Assembly: GCF_015706575.1 (NCBI RefSeq)
Contig: NW_024037070.1
Location: forward strand, 6,727,598 to 6,791,597
Direction of reading: 5' to 3'
DNA: 64,000 nucleotides
Source: Patiria miniata
Lineage: Eukaryota; Echinodermata; Asteroidea; Valvatida; Asterinidae
Shown: positions 1 through 12,000 of the stretch, one piece after another
Layout of the letters: each line of letters opens with the position of its first letter
Numbering within the stretch: the stretch's first letter is position 1
Position numbers and translations under genes: made by a program
The notes under the pieces: model-generated
What the model was told of the DNA's origin: nothing
The model's input: the letters and a program-made list of their open reading frames with translations, nothing else
The model's database searches: none

Positions 1-197
1 CATGGTGTTCTGACCAATCACAGCCGTGATTTATGTCCAACATGCGTGCGCGCGCGTATGATGCGCGCGGCAGGAAAATGCAGTGTGGCATTGGAGAGGA
101 GCGCGTGTTAATTTGCCCAGTGCGCAGTGGGCGGGGCTTACTGGATTTGTTAATTGTTAAGCGTTTGTGATTAAAGTGGAGTGCATCGTGGAACTAC

Positions 198-518
198 CAT
201 GTGACCATATCCCACAGATGACTCCTGCGTCACTTGCATGAGTGCATCTCAGTTCCCTCGCTGTCTGCCTGCAGTCGAATATCGTTCGTTCGTTCCCGGT
301 GCAGGTGAAATCGTTCTCTGACATCCCTCCCGTCCCCGGTCTGAAACGATCGCCCGTGGTGGCTCCAGTCGCCGGAGGCATGGCCAGTTCACGGCACACC
401 ACCTTGGCATGCTCCAATGTCCACTGGTAACCGCAGATTGTCTGCCAGGAGGTACCGCTGAATATCTCCACTCGCCCATTGGTTGGCTCATCACCGTCCA
501 CCAGCCTGACTTTGACAT
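198..518 (-). CDS. SRCR exon 3 of 3 visible
   Basis: Acceptor CCTCACAG, donor CATG|GTAGTT, phase 1-1. The domain runs from VKVRLVDGDEP to VICGIW, with cysteines in ICGY, VVCR, FTCT, FDCR, LRCT and VICG. The phase 1 donor means at least one more exon follows beyond the left edge. Confidence 0.82.
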
Positions 519-2074
519 CTGTGAGGTGCACCAGTTTAAAAAAAAATGAACCGTTACTTTTCCCAGAGAATGAAAATAAGGTTTGATCCAACGCAATTCA
601 TCACCCAGAATCTCTCTTCCAAAATCTGTTTCTGAGAAGTATGATTACCTTGACTTTATATCTCCCATATTAAACATCTTACATTTGCCTAACAGGTTAA
701 GCAGGGAAGAAAAGATCAAAGGGTGCCCAGTGGCATAATTGATTGTTCAATATTATATATATTCACAGAATTTCCAAAGCAAAGAAACTTCAAAGCAAAA
801 GTTTGGAGAATTGTGGGTTTTTTTGTACAATATGGGAATTAACCGTGAACCACTACGTACCACTGCACACTACAGACACATCTTGGGACCTGCTGCATTT
901 GAAGGGTCCACCATGCCGCATGTAATCCACACTGCAGTCACCCAGATTGGCTTCAGTTCCATTACAGCGTTGGTTGGTTAGAATCACTGGTAACGTACTC
1001 GGTGGCGGATGGAGTTGCGCAGATACCCTCTTGACACCTAGGAACCTTAGCTGCCTGCAGACCACCTGGGCATCCTTCGTGTCCCAGAACTCCTCACGAT
1101 GAATATACGACGGGTCTGAATGTGTTCTGGAATCGCAGACTGTTCCCCATACCCCGTTGTAGAAGATTTCCACCCTGCCCTCGTAAGCATTCACACCTCC
1201 GGCCAGACGAACATCGAACTGTTTTGCTGGACGTGAAATGAGAGCATTTTCAACTTTGATTGTCACATGCTTGTGTTTTTGCATGGAACTGTATTCACAA
1301 ACCATTACCAAAATGTCACACGAGCTGAGGCAGTTTTTTTGGGAAACATGTTATTACAGGCAATCCCCAAGAAAGATTGACAGGATTAAATGGCTTGTAA
1401 GTATCCGAGGAATTCCCACAAACTGTTGGAAAATGTTCCCATATTTAGCTTTCAATGCATTTTGGTTGCCTCCGACGACTGCAAGACTTGCCTTGTGTGT
1501 CTGGCCTTTAGCAATCAAATGTGTCAAAGAATTAGGGTTTATATATCAAAATTAATGTAAGTTAATATCTTTTTAAAATAAGACCTGTGTAGTCTGTTCA
1601 GGTTTGTGAAACGTTTTGTTGTTGGGGGGATGGGATGGGATTGGGGATAGGGAAGGGAACTTTGCAATGATTTATTTTATTTAAAGTAAGCAGATTGAGG
1701 AAATTTCGTCCTCATAAAGTCTGATGGGGAGAAGCATAACATACCATTTTCCCAGGAGCCACAAATGACCCCAGCAACCCTTCCTTCATCCTTGCAAGTG
1801 TACTTCGTCTCCGATGAGCACTCTTGTAGCGTGTGCTTGAAGACGCCTCCACTGCACACGAAGGCATGTTGAGACAGCGTGACGTTGACGTGACGTCCTA
1901 CCTGTACCCAGTTGGTAGCCTGCGTGGCAGCGGGCAGGGAGAGTTGACGGCACACAACTTTGGCCTCTTCAAGTGTCCAATGATCAGCGCAGATTGGCCT
2001 CCACGAGGCACCCTCAAAGATGTCTACCCTCCCCTGGGTGGGTGCGGCGCCATCAACGAGTCTGACATAGCCAT
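198..2074 (-). CDS. Multi-SRCR-domain protein, 3' portion (partial gene)
   Basis: Three consecutive exons on the minus strand (1745-2074, 861-1226, 198-518) each encode one whole scavenger receptor cysteine-rich domain. Every exon starts and ends in phase 1, so they join in frame and could be duplicated or skipped without a frameshift. Each domain shows the family core (VRLVDG near the start, GRVEIF or GRVDIF, a Cys after W, VVCR, VICG at the end) and six cysteines, the group A count. SRCR proteins are secreted or membrane receptors that bind microbial or host ligands; invertebrate deuterostomes have very large SRCR families. No signal peptide, transmembrane segment or stop is seen, so the 5' exons lie right of 2074 or are missed and the 3' end lies left of the window. 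Family certain; specific gene unknown. Confidence 0.85.
861..1226 (-). CDS. SRCR exon 2 of 3 visible
   Basis: Acceptor CGTCCAG, donor CAGTG|GTACGT, phase 1-1. The domain runs from FDVRLAGG to VVCSG and is about 12 residues longer than its neighbours. The extra residues lie between the first Cys (TVCDS) and VVCR, including SYIHREEFWD. Six cysteines are retained. Confidence 0.82.
1745..2074 (-). CDS. SRCR exon 1 of 3 visible
   Basis: The acceptor follows GTGGCAG and the donor is AATG|GTATGT; phase 1 at both ends. It encodes a 109-residue domain from DGYVRLVDG to VICGSWEN. Cysteines lie in ICAD, VVCR, FVCS, QECS, YTCK and VICG. There is a possible N-glycosylation site, NVT, mid-domain. Confidence 0.85.
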
Positions 2075-2754
2075 CTGCCACATACAAGTTAAAAACAAAA
2101 ACAAAAACGGTTTAGTTTTGGGGGAAAATATGTTACTTAATTGATGCATGCATGCAGTGTGCATCGAAAACAAAAATTCAAAACTGAGCTTTCCAAGAAC
2201 AATAATTAAGAACAACACAATTGTAGGTCTTTCTTTCAATCCAAAACTGAGTGTTTCCCTAGCTTATTATAGGCACCATGAATATTTCATGCCATGATAG
2301 GAGCTTGGAGGCAAAGCAGCTGTAGAATTGGAGTTGGGTGATAACATCGCCTTTTCAGGCTCAAGAGGCTCATATATAGGGGCCTAAGGGGATAACATAG
2401 GGCCTAGTTGAGTGATGTTTTTAGATAGGCAACACTACGTCTGTGCCTTTCCCGCACAGATCTTATTCTATCGAAATATAGAAAGAAAACATCAACACAT
2501 TACGAATTAAGGTATTGTTTTTTCCCCCTTTTTGATGTTAAGTCTTGGCTTCAAGTGGTTTAGGAAAGGAAATGCCAATTAACTTACATGTTTGAGCTGT
2601 GCCGAGGTGCAGTAGGTGGCAAAATAACTGAAAGATGAATGCAGCATCGGCTATGAAGTTATAGTTGAACATCCCTGAAGCATTTGGATAGAATTGTGTA
2701 CATTTCATATGATTTGTATCTTGCATGGCAGTGGTACGTGTAAGTAAGTAGTGT

Positions 2755-2890
2755 AGTGAGGGTTTGTGGTAACACCATGTGGACGAATCTCTTTTGAGAT
2801 GTGTGGTTGTGAAAAAAAAAAAGTTCTTTTCAAAACCACACATCCTCTCAACACATCTTCTTCCACATGGTGTTACCGCAAACCTTCACT
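2755..2890. repeat. Foldback (inverted-repeat) element
   Basis: The left arm AGTGAGGGTTTGTGGTAACA pairs with the right arm ending TGTTACCGCAAACCTTCACT, and the middle also folds (TGTGTGGTT against AACCACACA). A similar right end, ACATGGTGTTTCCGCAAACC, recurs near 55570, so this is a small MITE family. Confidence 0.7.
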
Positions 2891-4086
2891 TAACATGATC
2901 ATTCTCTTTGCACGTCCATAGTACCTGAAGGCTGAGAGGTGATATAAAAGACATCAGGAAATAGAACAGTGCAATATTTTCTGAACATGACCACTAAGAG
3001 AGAGAGGAGCACATGTTGTTCATGTTAATTTGTGTCCTCTTTTTTCCGGAGGGGTCTTCGATTAATTACATGTTAACACTCCTTTTCATGTTCTGGCAAT
3101 TTCAAAAGATCAGTGAAATTTTTTAGTAGGTGTTGTAGGAAGTAAAAAAACAACTGTACAAATGTGAGAAAATGTTTGCTTCAAATTCTGCCTGCACTAA
3201 AAAGTCAAAATTTTAGAAGCATTTGGGGTTTTTGTTTTGACAGGGAAGGGGTAAACAGTCTTTCTAGTAATTCATGGACCTCTTTTCAATGATCAGCCAT
3301 GCCTAGCTGGGAACATGAGTTGCGAATGATCTCATGCACGTTTACACAACAAGGTTAAACACAATATCATTCGTGACTTGCAAACCCTGAAATTCAGCTT
3401 TTAAGAAAGAATTTGGGAACGTTTGCATTTTTGATATGAAAAGAAGTTTCCCTGATTCATATTCCTAAGAGTGGTGGACCGCAAAGGACAATTAGAAACA
3501 CATCATTCTGAACTGAAGGTAATCAAAATGTGAAAGAAATAGCTATATCACAAAAAGAGCCCAATGGAGAACCCAACATTGGTTGAAGTAGTAGACGAAT
3601 GATCATGACTCACCGGCACAGTTTCCTTTCTAAATCAGTATGCCCTTGCTGGCCTGACGTTCTGGCGCCAAATTTTGGAATGACGAAATACAAAGGAAAG
3701 TAATATGTTTTACATACTGTGCATTCTCCAAAACACACACTGTTTTTGGCTACACTATGCCGTCGTAACTGAGTGCAAGCATTTCACGTTCAGTACGCCA
3801 CGATCCATCTCATCAAGACGGATATATCTGGTATGATCGGAAAATTAGTCATACATCTAAGACAAGTCTGGCTGTTTGAGTGAATATCGCCAATGAAGTC
3901 CTCCTCCGTGACATTCAGTAATCCAAAACAGATTTAGAATGACTCGTGACTTAGTCACCGAGGCCAAGGCGTAGGAAGAAACACCATGGGGCGCAGTGCG
4001 TTGCTGCACTTGTCAGCAACAAGTTTATGGTAATATCATAATCACTTATGAAGCCCTGCTATGTGATTCACTAATTCCAAATGGGT

Positions 4087-4307
4087 TCGTTGGCGGATCG
4101 GGGGGGGGGGGGGGGGGGGGGGGGGGGACGGGGGTCTTAATGTTCCGGAAGTAAATTACACATTACGTATCTCCCTCGCAAGCCATCAGCTACACATACT
4201 TTTTAGTTTATGTAGAAATAGCGCCCTATGATACATAATGCCCTTCCCCTTTTGGAAAAAAATACTCGAGCACTCTTGGCCCCCTCTTGGTTATGGATCC
4301 GCCCTTG
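4087..4307. mobile_element. Decayed hAT-like MITE with poly-G expansion
   Basis: The left end GGCGGATC and the right end TGGATCCGCCCTTG match the termini of the two intact copies at 7091 and 54831. The G-rich stretch just inside the left end has grown to a 28-base G run. Target duplications are no longer clear. Confidence 0.55.
4100..4127 (+). repeat. Poly-G tract (28 G)
   Basis: An uninterrupted G run, the longest of several in the window (also near 14318, 30310, 32665, 45656, 47600, 55645, 56420 and 56460). Length is likely polymorphic and error-prone in assembly. Confidence 0.9.
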
Positions 4308-4940
4308 AAGGGGGTGAACTTGTTACTTGAAGTCACTGGCTGTGGCGTGCGGAAGCAACAATAATGTGACGTGGCGTATACCGGCCGGTTCCTCGTCTGA
4401 CTGGTTTAGTTTGGTTATCAGAGCAAGAAAATGCAACAAACTTAATATCTGTCAATAATTTTGCACATGTGGGTTTGACGTCCAGCCGGGGGTTCAGGTG
4501 TTTGTTGTGTCCTTGAGCAAGACACTTCACGACTAATTGCATCTAACTGCATCTTGAGCGGGTATATGTGAGAGCAGAAAAGGTCTCTGTGACTAAGTCG
4601 GGGTCGGGGTCGGGTCAAGCAGGGTCGGGGGGGGGGGGCGGTTAACCCCCGGCCCATCCCCCTTCTCTCCCCGGCATTCATGAAGCGAAGGCTGCGTTCT
4701 CAATACCTAGGTATTTTCTGCAATCACGCAGACCCTGCTTTGTTTTCTAATTTTGTTTTCCAGAGCGGGAGAGTTAGTCAAATACTTCATGTGGTTGATT
4801 AAAAAAGATTCCCGTGATATCCAAGTATTTGCAAGGGTCGATAAATGCTTCGTTTTCCCCCAAAACAAACCCAAATAAATTAAGAAGAAAACAAGAGAAA
4901 GAAAAGAACCAGACTTGTATCAATTATGTGCAAGTGCCAC

Positions 4941-4946
4941 TTTATT
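4941..4946 (-). terminator. Candidate poly(A) signal, minus strand (CNGB?)
   Basis: TTTATT on the plus strand reads AATAAA on the minus strand. On the minus strand it is followed by a T/GT-rich run (4860-4920), as expected downstream of a cleavage site. If used by CNGB, the 3' UTR would be about 3.9 kb. The link is inference. Confidence 0.3.
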
Positions 4947-6221
4947 ACATTTCACAAGCAAGGTGTGTAACAGATTGAAACAATTCTTTAACAAATATCT
5001 TTATATTGAAATCCATTTATATCCATACATCTTTTGAAGGTGTCATGAGTAGGCGCCCTATAACAAACATTTACATTTGTAACTTTGTGTGACAAGTTTT
5101 GCCGTCTGCAACTCTCCAGAAGGGGCTTTTCTTTATTGGTTGCTTTTGCGTCACTCTTGTAAAACAATCTGGCCATACATAAATGTGGGTGGAACGTTTT
5201 TCGTTTTATGTCTCATTTTAAAGTCCTTTGTTGCTAGAAAAAAGTAACAGTTTTCCAAAACAGCACGGGTCATTTCTATTTCTTCTCATTGGATCGCCGG
5301 GAACAAATAAACAATGAAAAGCAATTGCTGACCAATGCAAATAAGTTGATCCGCAAAATTAAGACCACTGCAATTCCTTTCCATGGAAAAGTTTGCCTCA
5401 TTGACCAGTAACATTGTAACACTCAATTGTGCAGTATTTTTTATGTGTTATGGGTTTTATACAAACTGCATATAATCAAGGCCATTGTTATTTAACACGC
5501 CGATGTCTCAATCTCGACTTGACAAGAAAAAGTAAAATAGACATTTAGTTGAAAGGTCCACAAAAATACAGGAATTTGTAGAAGAATTCGAATAATCTAT
5601 TTATGAAAAAGTCTTGATTTTCGTCTCCAGCTAGAACGAAGCAGCTTTTAAAAACCCTCGAGATATTTGTAGCTAAATATTTTAAACTCATAAACATATT
5701 GCACAAAACCCAAGACACCTTACAGGTGTTAATATATAATAAATTAGTTTAATCTTCTGTTATATCTTCCTTTTCTGTATACACCATTTGATAGATAAAT
5801 ATAGCTACATGTATAAATATATTAATATTTTTGTGCACCAATTTAATTCTAGGATAATTGTATGCCTTACAAGTTGTCATATTGCACATCAATTGCAGAG
5901 TTTTGCCGGTAAGACTTGAGTTTCAGTAAAATCACAACTTCTGATTGCTGAATTTTTCTGATCATTTTAAATAATAATTCGTCTAAAAATATTTTATAAT
6001 GTTAAACTTGAAATTCATAATATAACACATTAGCACAACACAAATCTTTAATACAATGAACACAAGCTAGACACCGAATCAATCTATACACAATTTACCG
6101 TGAGAAAACTTTTGCTTTCTTCACCAGACATCCTCTGACACTACACGGGACAGGAATATCCAAACTTTCTCATTTCACCCAACTGCACAAATATACACAT
6201 ATAGTTTAAGCACTTTTCTAT

Positions 6222-6490
6222 ATATTTTGATATAAAGAATAAAAGGAAAATGGAAAATATCAGGCAATAACAATACAGTACATTTAAATATCTTTTGTTC
6301 ATCTTTTGAGAATTTATAAACTTTTGGAAAGCACATGATTGGATGAAATGGAAAAAATCTGTATATTTTGTTAGAAAGAATAAAAGGAAAATGGAGAATA
6401 TCGGGCCATAACAATACAGTACATTGAAATATCTTTTGTTCGTCTTTTGAGAATTTATAAACTTTTGGAAAGCACATGATTGGTTGTAAT
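6222..6490. repeat. Tandem duplication, about 141-bp unit, two copies
   Basis: The block containing AATAAAAGGAAAATGG, CAATACAGTACATT and GCACATGATTGG occurs twice, offset by 141 bases, with few differences. The overlapping long minus-strand frames carry the same peptide twice and are artefacts of this duplication. Confidence 0.85.
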
Positions 6491-7070
6491 GGAACAGAAA
6501 ATGATACATTTGTAAACATATATGGTATTATACTATCAACCTTGTACTGTCGCACACAAATCTAATAAAAAATATTATTTATAAAATACTTTTTTTCCCT
6601 GGATGCAAGCACTGTTGTATGTCATCACCCCTAATTGTGGTAGACACCGGTTTATCAATTGTCCAACACGACATGACAAATTAAGTACGGGACAGATATT
6701 GCACAAAAACATTCCCTATCTTACTGTTCACTTGTATGCATCGTACTGCTTACTGGAAATTACACATAAATTGTAATGGAATATAATATGGAATACTTCA
6801 TTTTTATTACAAATATATCTCTTAATCTTAATACAATTTAACTTGACTAGAGCACACACCACACAAATATTTACAATATCTGAAAATAAAGGGAATGTGA
6901 TCTTTCTAAAGAAGCTCTTCTTTCCGATTGGTCCAAAATGCTATAAATTGACCTAGAGATATGGACTCTACATGTACCTCAAGCTATACGTATTATATTT
7001 GAAAGAATGACGTGATCTGTGAGTGAAGTTTTCATTTCTAGCTTTTTTTATTGCACGATTCAGGGGATTT

Positions 7071-7914
7071 TCACAATGCAGTGCGCCACCCAAGGGCGGA
7101 TCCAGGGGGGGGCCAAAGGGGGCCATGGCCCCCCCCCCCCAAAACGAAATCAATTTTTTTTTTTTTTATGTGACATCGCAATAACGGCAGGCAATGAGTA
7201 CACCACCATCTTTTCCTCAAAAAAAAACATTGGTTAAAGTGGTCAGAAATTGCCTCAGATCGCACCACAGAGCATCTAGAATCCAAAAAAAATTTCGGGG
7301 CCCTTAAGCGGGCCCCGAACCCCACGCCGTAATTTTTTTGACCCACTTTTTGACATCGCAATAAAGGCAGGCAATGAGTACACCACCATCTTTTCCTCAA
7401 AAAAAAAATTGGTTAAAGTGGTCAGAAATCGCCTCATATCACACCACAGAGCATCTAGAATCCAAAATTTTTTCGGGCCCTTAAGCGGGCCCCGAAACCC
7501 CACGCCGTAATTTTTTGGACCCACTTTTTGGGGGGAACCAAAAATTTTTTTGGCCCCCCCCAAATTTGTGTTCTGGATCCGCCCTTGGCGCCACCAAGAG
7601 TTTGCCATGGAGAGTCAACTTTTCAAGTTTACGGTCGACAAAACATGGCCCATTTGAATGAGTGTCCATAGACAATTTGAGCTAATTTGTTACAGATTTG
7701 GGCAAAGCGTTCTGCCGCCTTATCAAAAATATTGATACACAGAAAAGAAAAGGGCAAACATATACTTGAATCATATGCTTACGAAACTACTGACCGGAAA
7801 AACGAACAATTTCAAAATGTCCCGCGCTGCGAATTTGTCGACCATCTCCCACAATGCACAGGGAAAAATGAACTCTCTGTGGCAAACTCTTGGTGGCGCA
7901 CTGCATTGTGAATC
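7071..7914. mobile_element. Foldback element interrupted by a hAT-like MITE
   Basis: The arms TCACAATGCAGTGCGCCACC (left) and GGTGGCGCACTGCATTGTGA (right) are exact reverse complements. Homology continues inward past the later insertion at 7091-7587 (AAGAGTTTGCCA against TGGCAAACTCTT). The hAT-like element split the left arm. Confidence 0.75.
7091..7587. mobile_element. hAT-like MITE, perfect 8-bp target duplication
   Basis: The termini are CAAGGGCGGATCCAG and CTGGATCCGCCCTTG. They are flanked by GCGCCACC at 7083-7090 and 7588-7595, an exact 8-bp direct repeat. An 8-bp duplication with CA...TG ends is the hAT superfamily signature. The inside holds a tandem duplication of about 178 bp (GACATCGCAATAA blocks near 7171 and 7349) that the 54831 copy lacks. 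No transposase. Confidence 0.8.
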
Positions 7915-8209
7915 GCTTGAATTGGTCACTTAATTGTGTGAGTGTTCCTGGGATCAAAACAAACAGTAATATTTTGACAAATGATGCAGTGAGAGTTACA
8001 ACGACTGCAGTGGATTCGTGCACATTTTTTGCACACTGTGTCAACAGCATGTCAACTTGGCAATCACTTTTTTTCCAAATTTGGATGCGTTTACTGAAAT
8101 GTAAGCACTTGCTGAAAGCACAGCTTCTTTATTTTTTACAGGTTATCGCAATTTCTGTTCATGTGAATAACAAGAATAATAATGAAAGCGTCCTCACGTG
8201 AGCAGCTAG

Positions 8210-8668
8210 CCCCATAAATGTGGCCTATTTACTGGACTGCCTCCGTAAACATAGGCCACACATCCACATGTACAAAAACGTGTCGCACTTTGCCAAATTT
8301 TGATTTTCGCATTTAGGCTTAGTTTGTAGGATTTTTTTGCTTTAGAAGCATACTCACCCTCTTTATAGGCTAGTCAGAAAGTGCTGCCTTTCAGATGACT
8401 AATTTTTGTGAAATTTCATGTTGAAATTTTGATACGCAAACGTGTAAAAATGAATCTGGAAATTTCACGAAAAATATACATCTGAAAAAGACAGCACTTT
8501 CTGATTAGCCTATAAAGAGGGTGAGTATGCTTCTTAAGCAAAAAAAACCTACAAACTAAGCCTAAATGCGAAAATCAAAATTTGGCAAAGTGCGACACGT
8601 TTTTGTACATGTGGATGTGTGGCCTATGTTTACAGAGGTAGTCCAGTAAATAGGCCACATTTATGGGG
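8210..8668. mobile_element. 459-bp near-palindromic MITE
   Basis: It starts CCCCATAAATGTGGCC and ends with the reverse complement, with arms of about 200 bp at high identity around a short spacer. CTAG flanks both ends. A half-length copy (right arm only) lies at 51087-51371. It encodes nothing recognisable. It could form a very long hairpin if transcribed, and it may lie in the CNGB 3' UTR. Confidence 0.85.
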
Positions 8669-8798
8669 CTAGTGAGCAGCAGGCGTCGCCAGCAATGCGT
8701 TCCAGACTCCCCCAACTCTTCATGTGTAACCGCTGTGCACGGAGTCCAGAGACTCTCAATATTTAATCAATTTTGATCGTTTGTCAAGGTTCAGGTGA

Positions 8799-9015
8799 TT
8801 AATTTTTGGAGCCCGTTGATGCCTCATTGCTGGAGTCATACCCCTCCCCTCGTAAGGTAGATGCTTTGCTCTGACGACCGTCCGATCCGGTCATGGTGCC
8901 GCTGCTTCCGTCCGACGACAGCCCCTTGTCTATGTCCTCCTCTGATCGGTCAGAATCGGGGCCCTCTTTGCCATCATTCTTCGCTTTCTGCGGGCTGCTC
9001 TCGGGGCCTTTACTG
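8799..9015 (-). CDS. CNGB: CNGB exon 20 (last, with stop)
   Basis: Acceptor AATGCAAG, phase 2, residues 1106-1177, ending STGSKN and TAA at 8799-8801. Ser/Asp/Gly-rich tail ([19 protein letters not shown]). The acceptor pyrimidine tract is weak, but the frame and composition continue exon 19. Confidence 0.75.
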
Positions 9016-12000
9016 CTTGCATTTGTGAAAACATGACAGCTATGTTAGATTGTGATTTGGTTGACTTTATAGTAATTCTGTACAGGGTGTATTTGTTTAG
9101 TGAAAGGGTCTTGTTAGTATATTCTATGTATAATGCCCCACTCACTTTTACGACTGAAGCCCGGTTCATACTTGGCGCGAAAGCGAAAGCGAACGCGAAT
9201 TTGTGACGTCACGGCGAGTATTCGCGCTGCGAATTCGTAAAAGTTAAACATATTTCAACTTGGGCAAATTTCGCAGCGAATGTTTCATGACGTCAAATTC
9301 GCTTCGCATTCGCATTCGCGTGGAGTTTGAACCGGGCTTTAAAGGTAGGGTAGATCATTTGTCGTTTGTGCATTTTTAATTTTTTTTTGAAGCAACAAAA
9401 GTACTCAAAATCTAAAGACGGGTGCTTAACAACTAACCCGATGAAGTTTCAGCTCTGTGAAGGTTGTATATTCTAAGAAAACAATATTCTAGGTTTCAAT
9501 CTAAGATCTCAGTTTCTAGGATCTCGTTTTCAATCCAAAAGTTGCAGAGTCACATTTTGAGTTGCACCCAAAATCAGCGTCCGGGACACGTTCTCATTCA
9601 GCCGATTGCAGCTATGCGATGTTACGCACTGAACTGATGAATAATAGCAACCGCGCGCGCGTGTGCGTCATGTCAATGCTTGCGCTCACCCATTCACGGA
9701 TTCGCCGACTTACAAAACCAACCACTAACAGAAATTTGCATCTTTGGAAATGGCCTTCTTTCATTGTTTTCTTCAAAATGACAGCATGCCAGAAGGACTA
9801 ATTTCACAGGGAGTCTAGCGCCATTACTATCTTTAAACCAAATAAGTTTTTTTCAAGAATTATGTTGACTTTTTGGATAGCTGCAAATGATTTACTCTCC
9901 CTTTAAATCTGAGTCTGGTTGGGTCTGTCTTAAGTCAAGTGAAGCGAATTTTGTGAATACGGCCCTAGGTCCTTACCCATCTTCCTTGGAGGGTGTAGTG
10001 GACGGCCTTTGTTCCACTCCCGTCTCCGTGGTCTGAGGCGGGGTGGGCTGCCACTCCAGCTGTCTGGTGCGTTTCTCCTCTCTCTCAACATCGCTGATGC
10101 TGCGGGCCATGAGATGCCTCTCCTCTGTAGATTCAATGAAAGCAATCAGTACATGACAAGCAGCCAAGTGCTCAAATTTTGGTGGTGTAACACCCGTTCC
10201 GACTGGTGTTCCAAAGACACACCAAACTTAAGCTCGACGTTTGAAATTATGAGGAGCAACTTTACGCAAAAAGAGTTCAGTCAGTGGAAGATTGTGACAT
10301 AGCGTTTGCATGTCGAAAACCAAATTCTCTTGAGGTCAATTCGAGTTGCTCTAAAAACATTTTCATACAGAGAGAGTCTGGAACATCACCCTGAGATGAA
10401 TGTTACTCCAATAATTGTATAAGTTGTGCAAAAAGTTATGGCCACTACTCTTAAAAAAAAAGAAGGAAATAATAAGTCAGCAACTTGTAAAAAATAATTG
10501 ACAAGTAATGGAATGCTGATGTCCCTTCTCACACGAAGATGCTACAGGTTTGGGCATTCAAATGAAAACTGAGCGTAATTTTGTTCAAGTGTGCACTGTG
10601 TTTTACAACGGGCTCTTAACAGATTGTGTTCAATGAACAGCCACTTAATCAAGGTTAGTGTAATAAACACAGATGTTGTCATTAGACCTCTACATGGTCC
10701 ATGCACAAATGACATAAGTACACAAGGCTGATTTCATCTGAATATGCCTAATCCCACAGCGTTTTTGCAAGAGTCACTGGCTAACAAGGGATTATATCAA
10801 TGAAGAGTTTGACTATCTTTCACTGTTGAGGTGTTACTTATGCACCGAGTCCATCGGACAGAATCTTTCCTGTTGAATAGGGTGACCCAACCTCGTTTCC
10901 ATGGGCACGATCTTGCTGCGCCATGTTGGTTCCCATCATGCCTTGCACAATCTTAACCCCTGGAATTGTGTAATTCAAATATGCCAAATAGTGGCACATT
11001 TAAATAAGGACTACAGTCGCTGTATCTAACGCGCGACACCGTGCTTAAAATTTGAAAGTTTTTTTTGTGCAGAATCAATCCTTTCAAACATGAGATTTTG
11101 ATGACGCATTTTTTTTTGCAAGGATTTATATTAAATGTACGTACCTCTGTCGTCCCTTTACAACACAAGATACAGGTGTTTTTTTAGGCAAAAACGATGC
11201 AGCCAGAATCCATGTCGTTCAGTCATCACGCAGTTTTGAAAAAAAAATGTTCGTACGTGACATGATGCGCAGGAGATATAGAGCGCCTTGTCTTTGAAAT
11301 ACATGCATAGTACGCTCTGAACAGCCCGTTAGCGCTGTTTCCGTATTCCAGCAACCAGGGGTTAGTGAACACGCACGTGCCTACAGAGTCAAAGGCTGAG
11401 GTGACCACACAAAACTTACTGATGCCAGAGAAGCTTGACTTGGAGCTGCTCTTCTGCATCTGCTTCCCCTTAGAGCTCCGGATGTCATCCTCATCTTCTT
11501 CCAGCGGGATGCTACCGGTCACACTGCTCCTACTGGCCAACTCCCTCTCCGCCTCCTTGTCCCACAGGAGATTCATGTTACCCATGCTCTCCCTGGGCAA
11601 GCGGCGATCGCTGCCGTCACCACCGCCGCGACCGTGCTGCTTGCTGCTGACGCTCATCACGTGCAGGTCCTTGAGGTTCGGGGATGTGACGCTGGCGGCC
11701 CGGCGCAGGGGGCGTTTGGTGTGGGCCATCCCCTCCCCTCGGCTGGCCTCGGGGTGGCTGTGCTCGTTCTGGGACTCCGAGTCGTCGTTGGAGTGGTTGG
11801 GATCCTGTTGGTGCTTTTTGGCCCTCTTGACCACTGGAGTTGGGGTGATGAAGAAATAAACATGTCCAATAACAGGCGTCATGCCAACGTTGTTGTCAAT
11901 TAGTTATAACAAATCAGGGGAACAAATAAGCAGAAAACCTGTCTTCTTACATATTCCATTCACAATGTAAATCATATCTAGTGTAAATTGTATTCGCAAT

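Larger units (their letters stand above)
2075..8798. other. Gap between SRCR exons and CNGB: no gene recognised
   Basis: Open frames here are short and fall in repeats. The stretch holds a foldback element (2755-2890), a poly-G run inside a decayed hAT-like element (4087-4307), an AT-rich block (about 4900-6950) with a 141-bp tandem duplication, a nested foldback/hAT cluster (7071-7914) and a 459-bp palindrome (8210-8668). Much of 4.9-8.8 kb could be CNGB 3' UTR. The 5' end of the SRCR gene should also lie here but was not found. Confidence 0.6.

Noticed and set aside
6141-6555. Two overlapping minus-strand frames with repeated Phe-rich peptides
   Set aside because: They translate a 141-bp tandem DNA duplication in AT-rich sequence; no domain.
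7071-7608. Overlapping minus-strand frames with repeated peptides
   Set aside because: Products of the internally duplicated hAT-like MITE; no transposase motif.
10009-10302. 97-codon plus-strand frame
   Set aside because: Antisense of CNGB exon 19 and adjoining intron.
11365-11859. 164-codon plus-strand open frame
   Set aside because: It is the antisense of CNGB exon 17, a GC-richer coding exon; no family motif and no splice partners.
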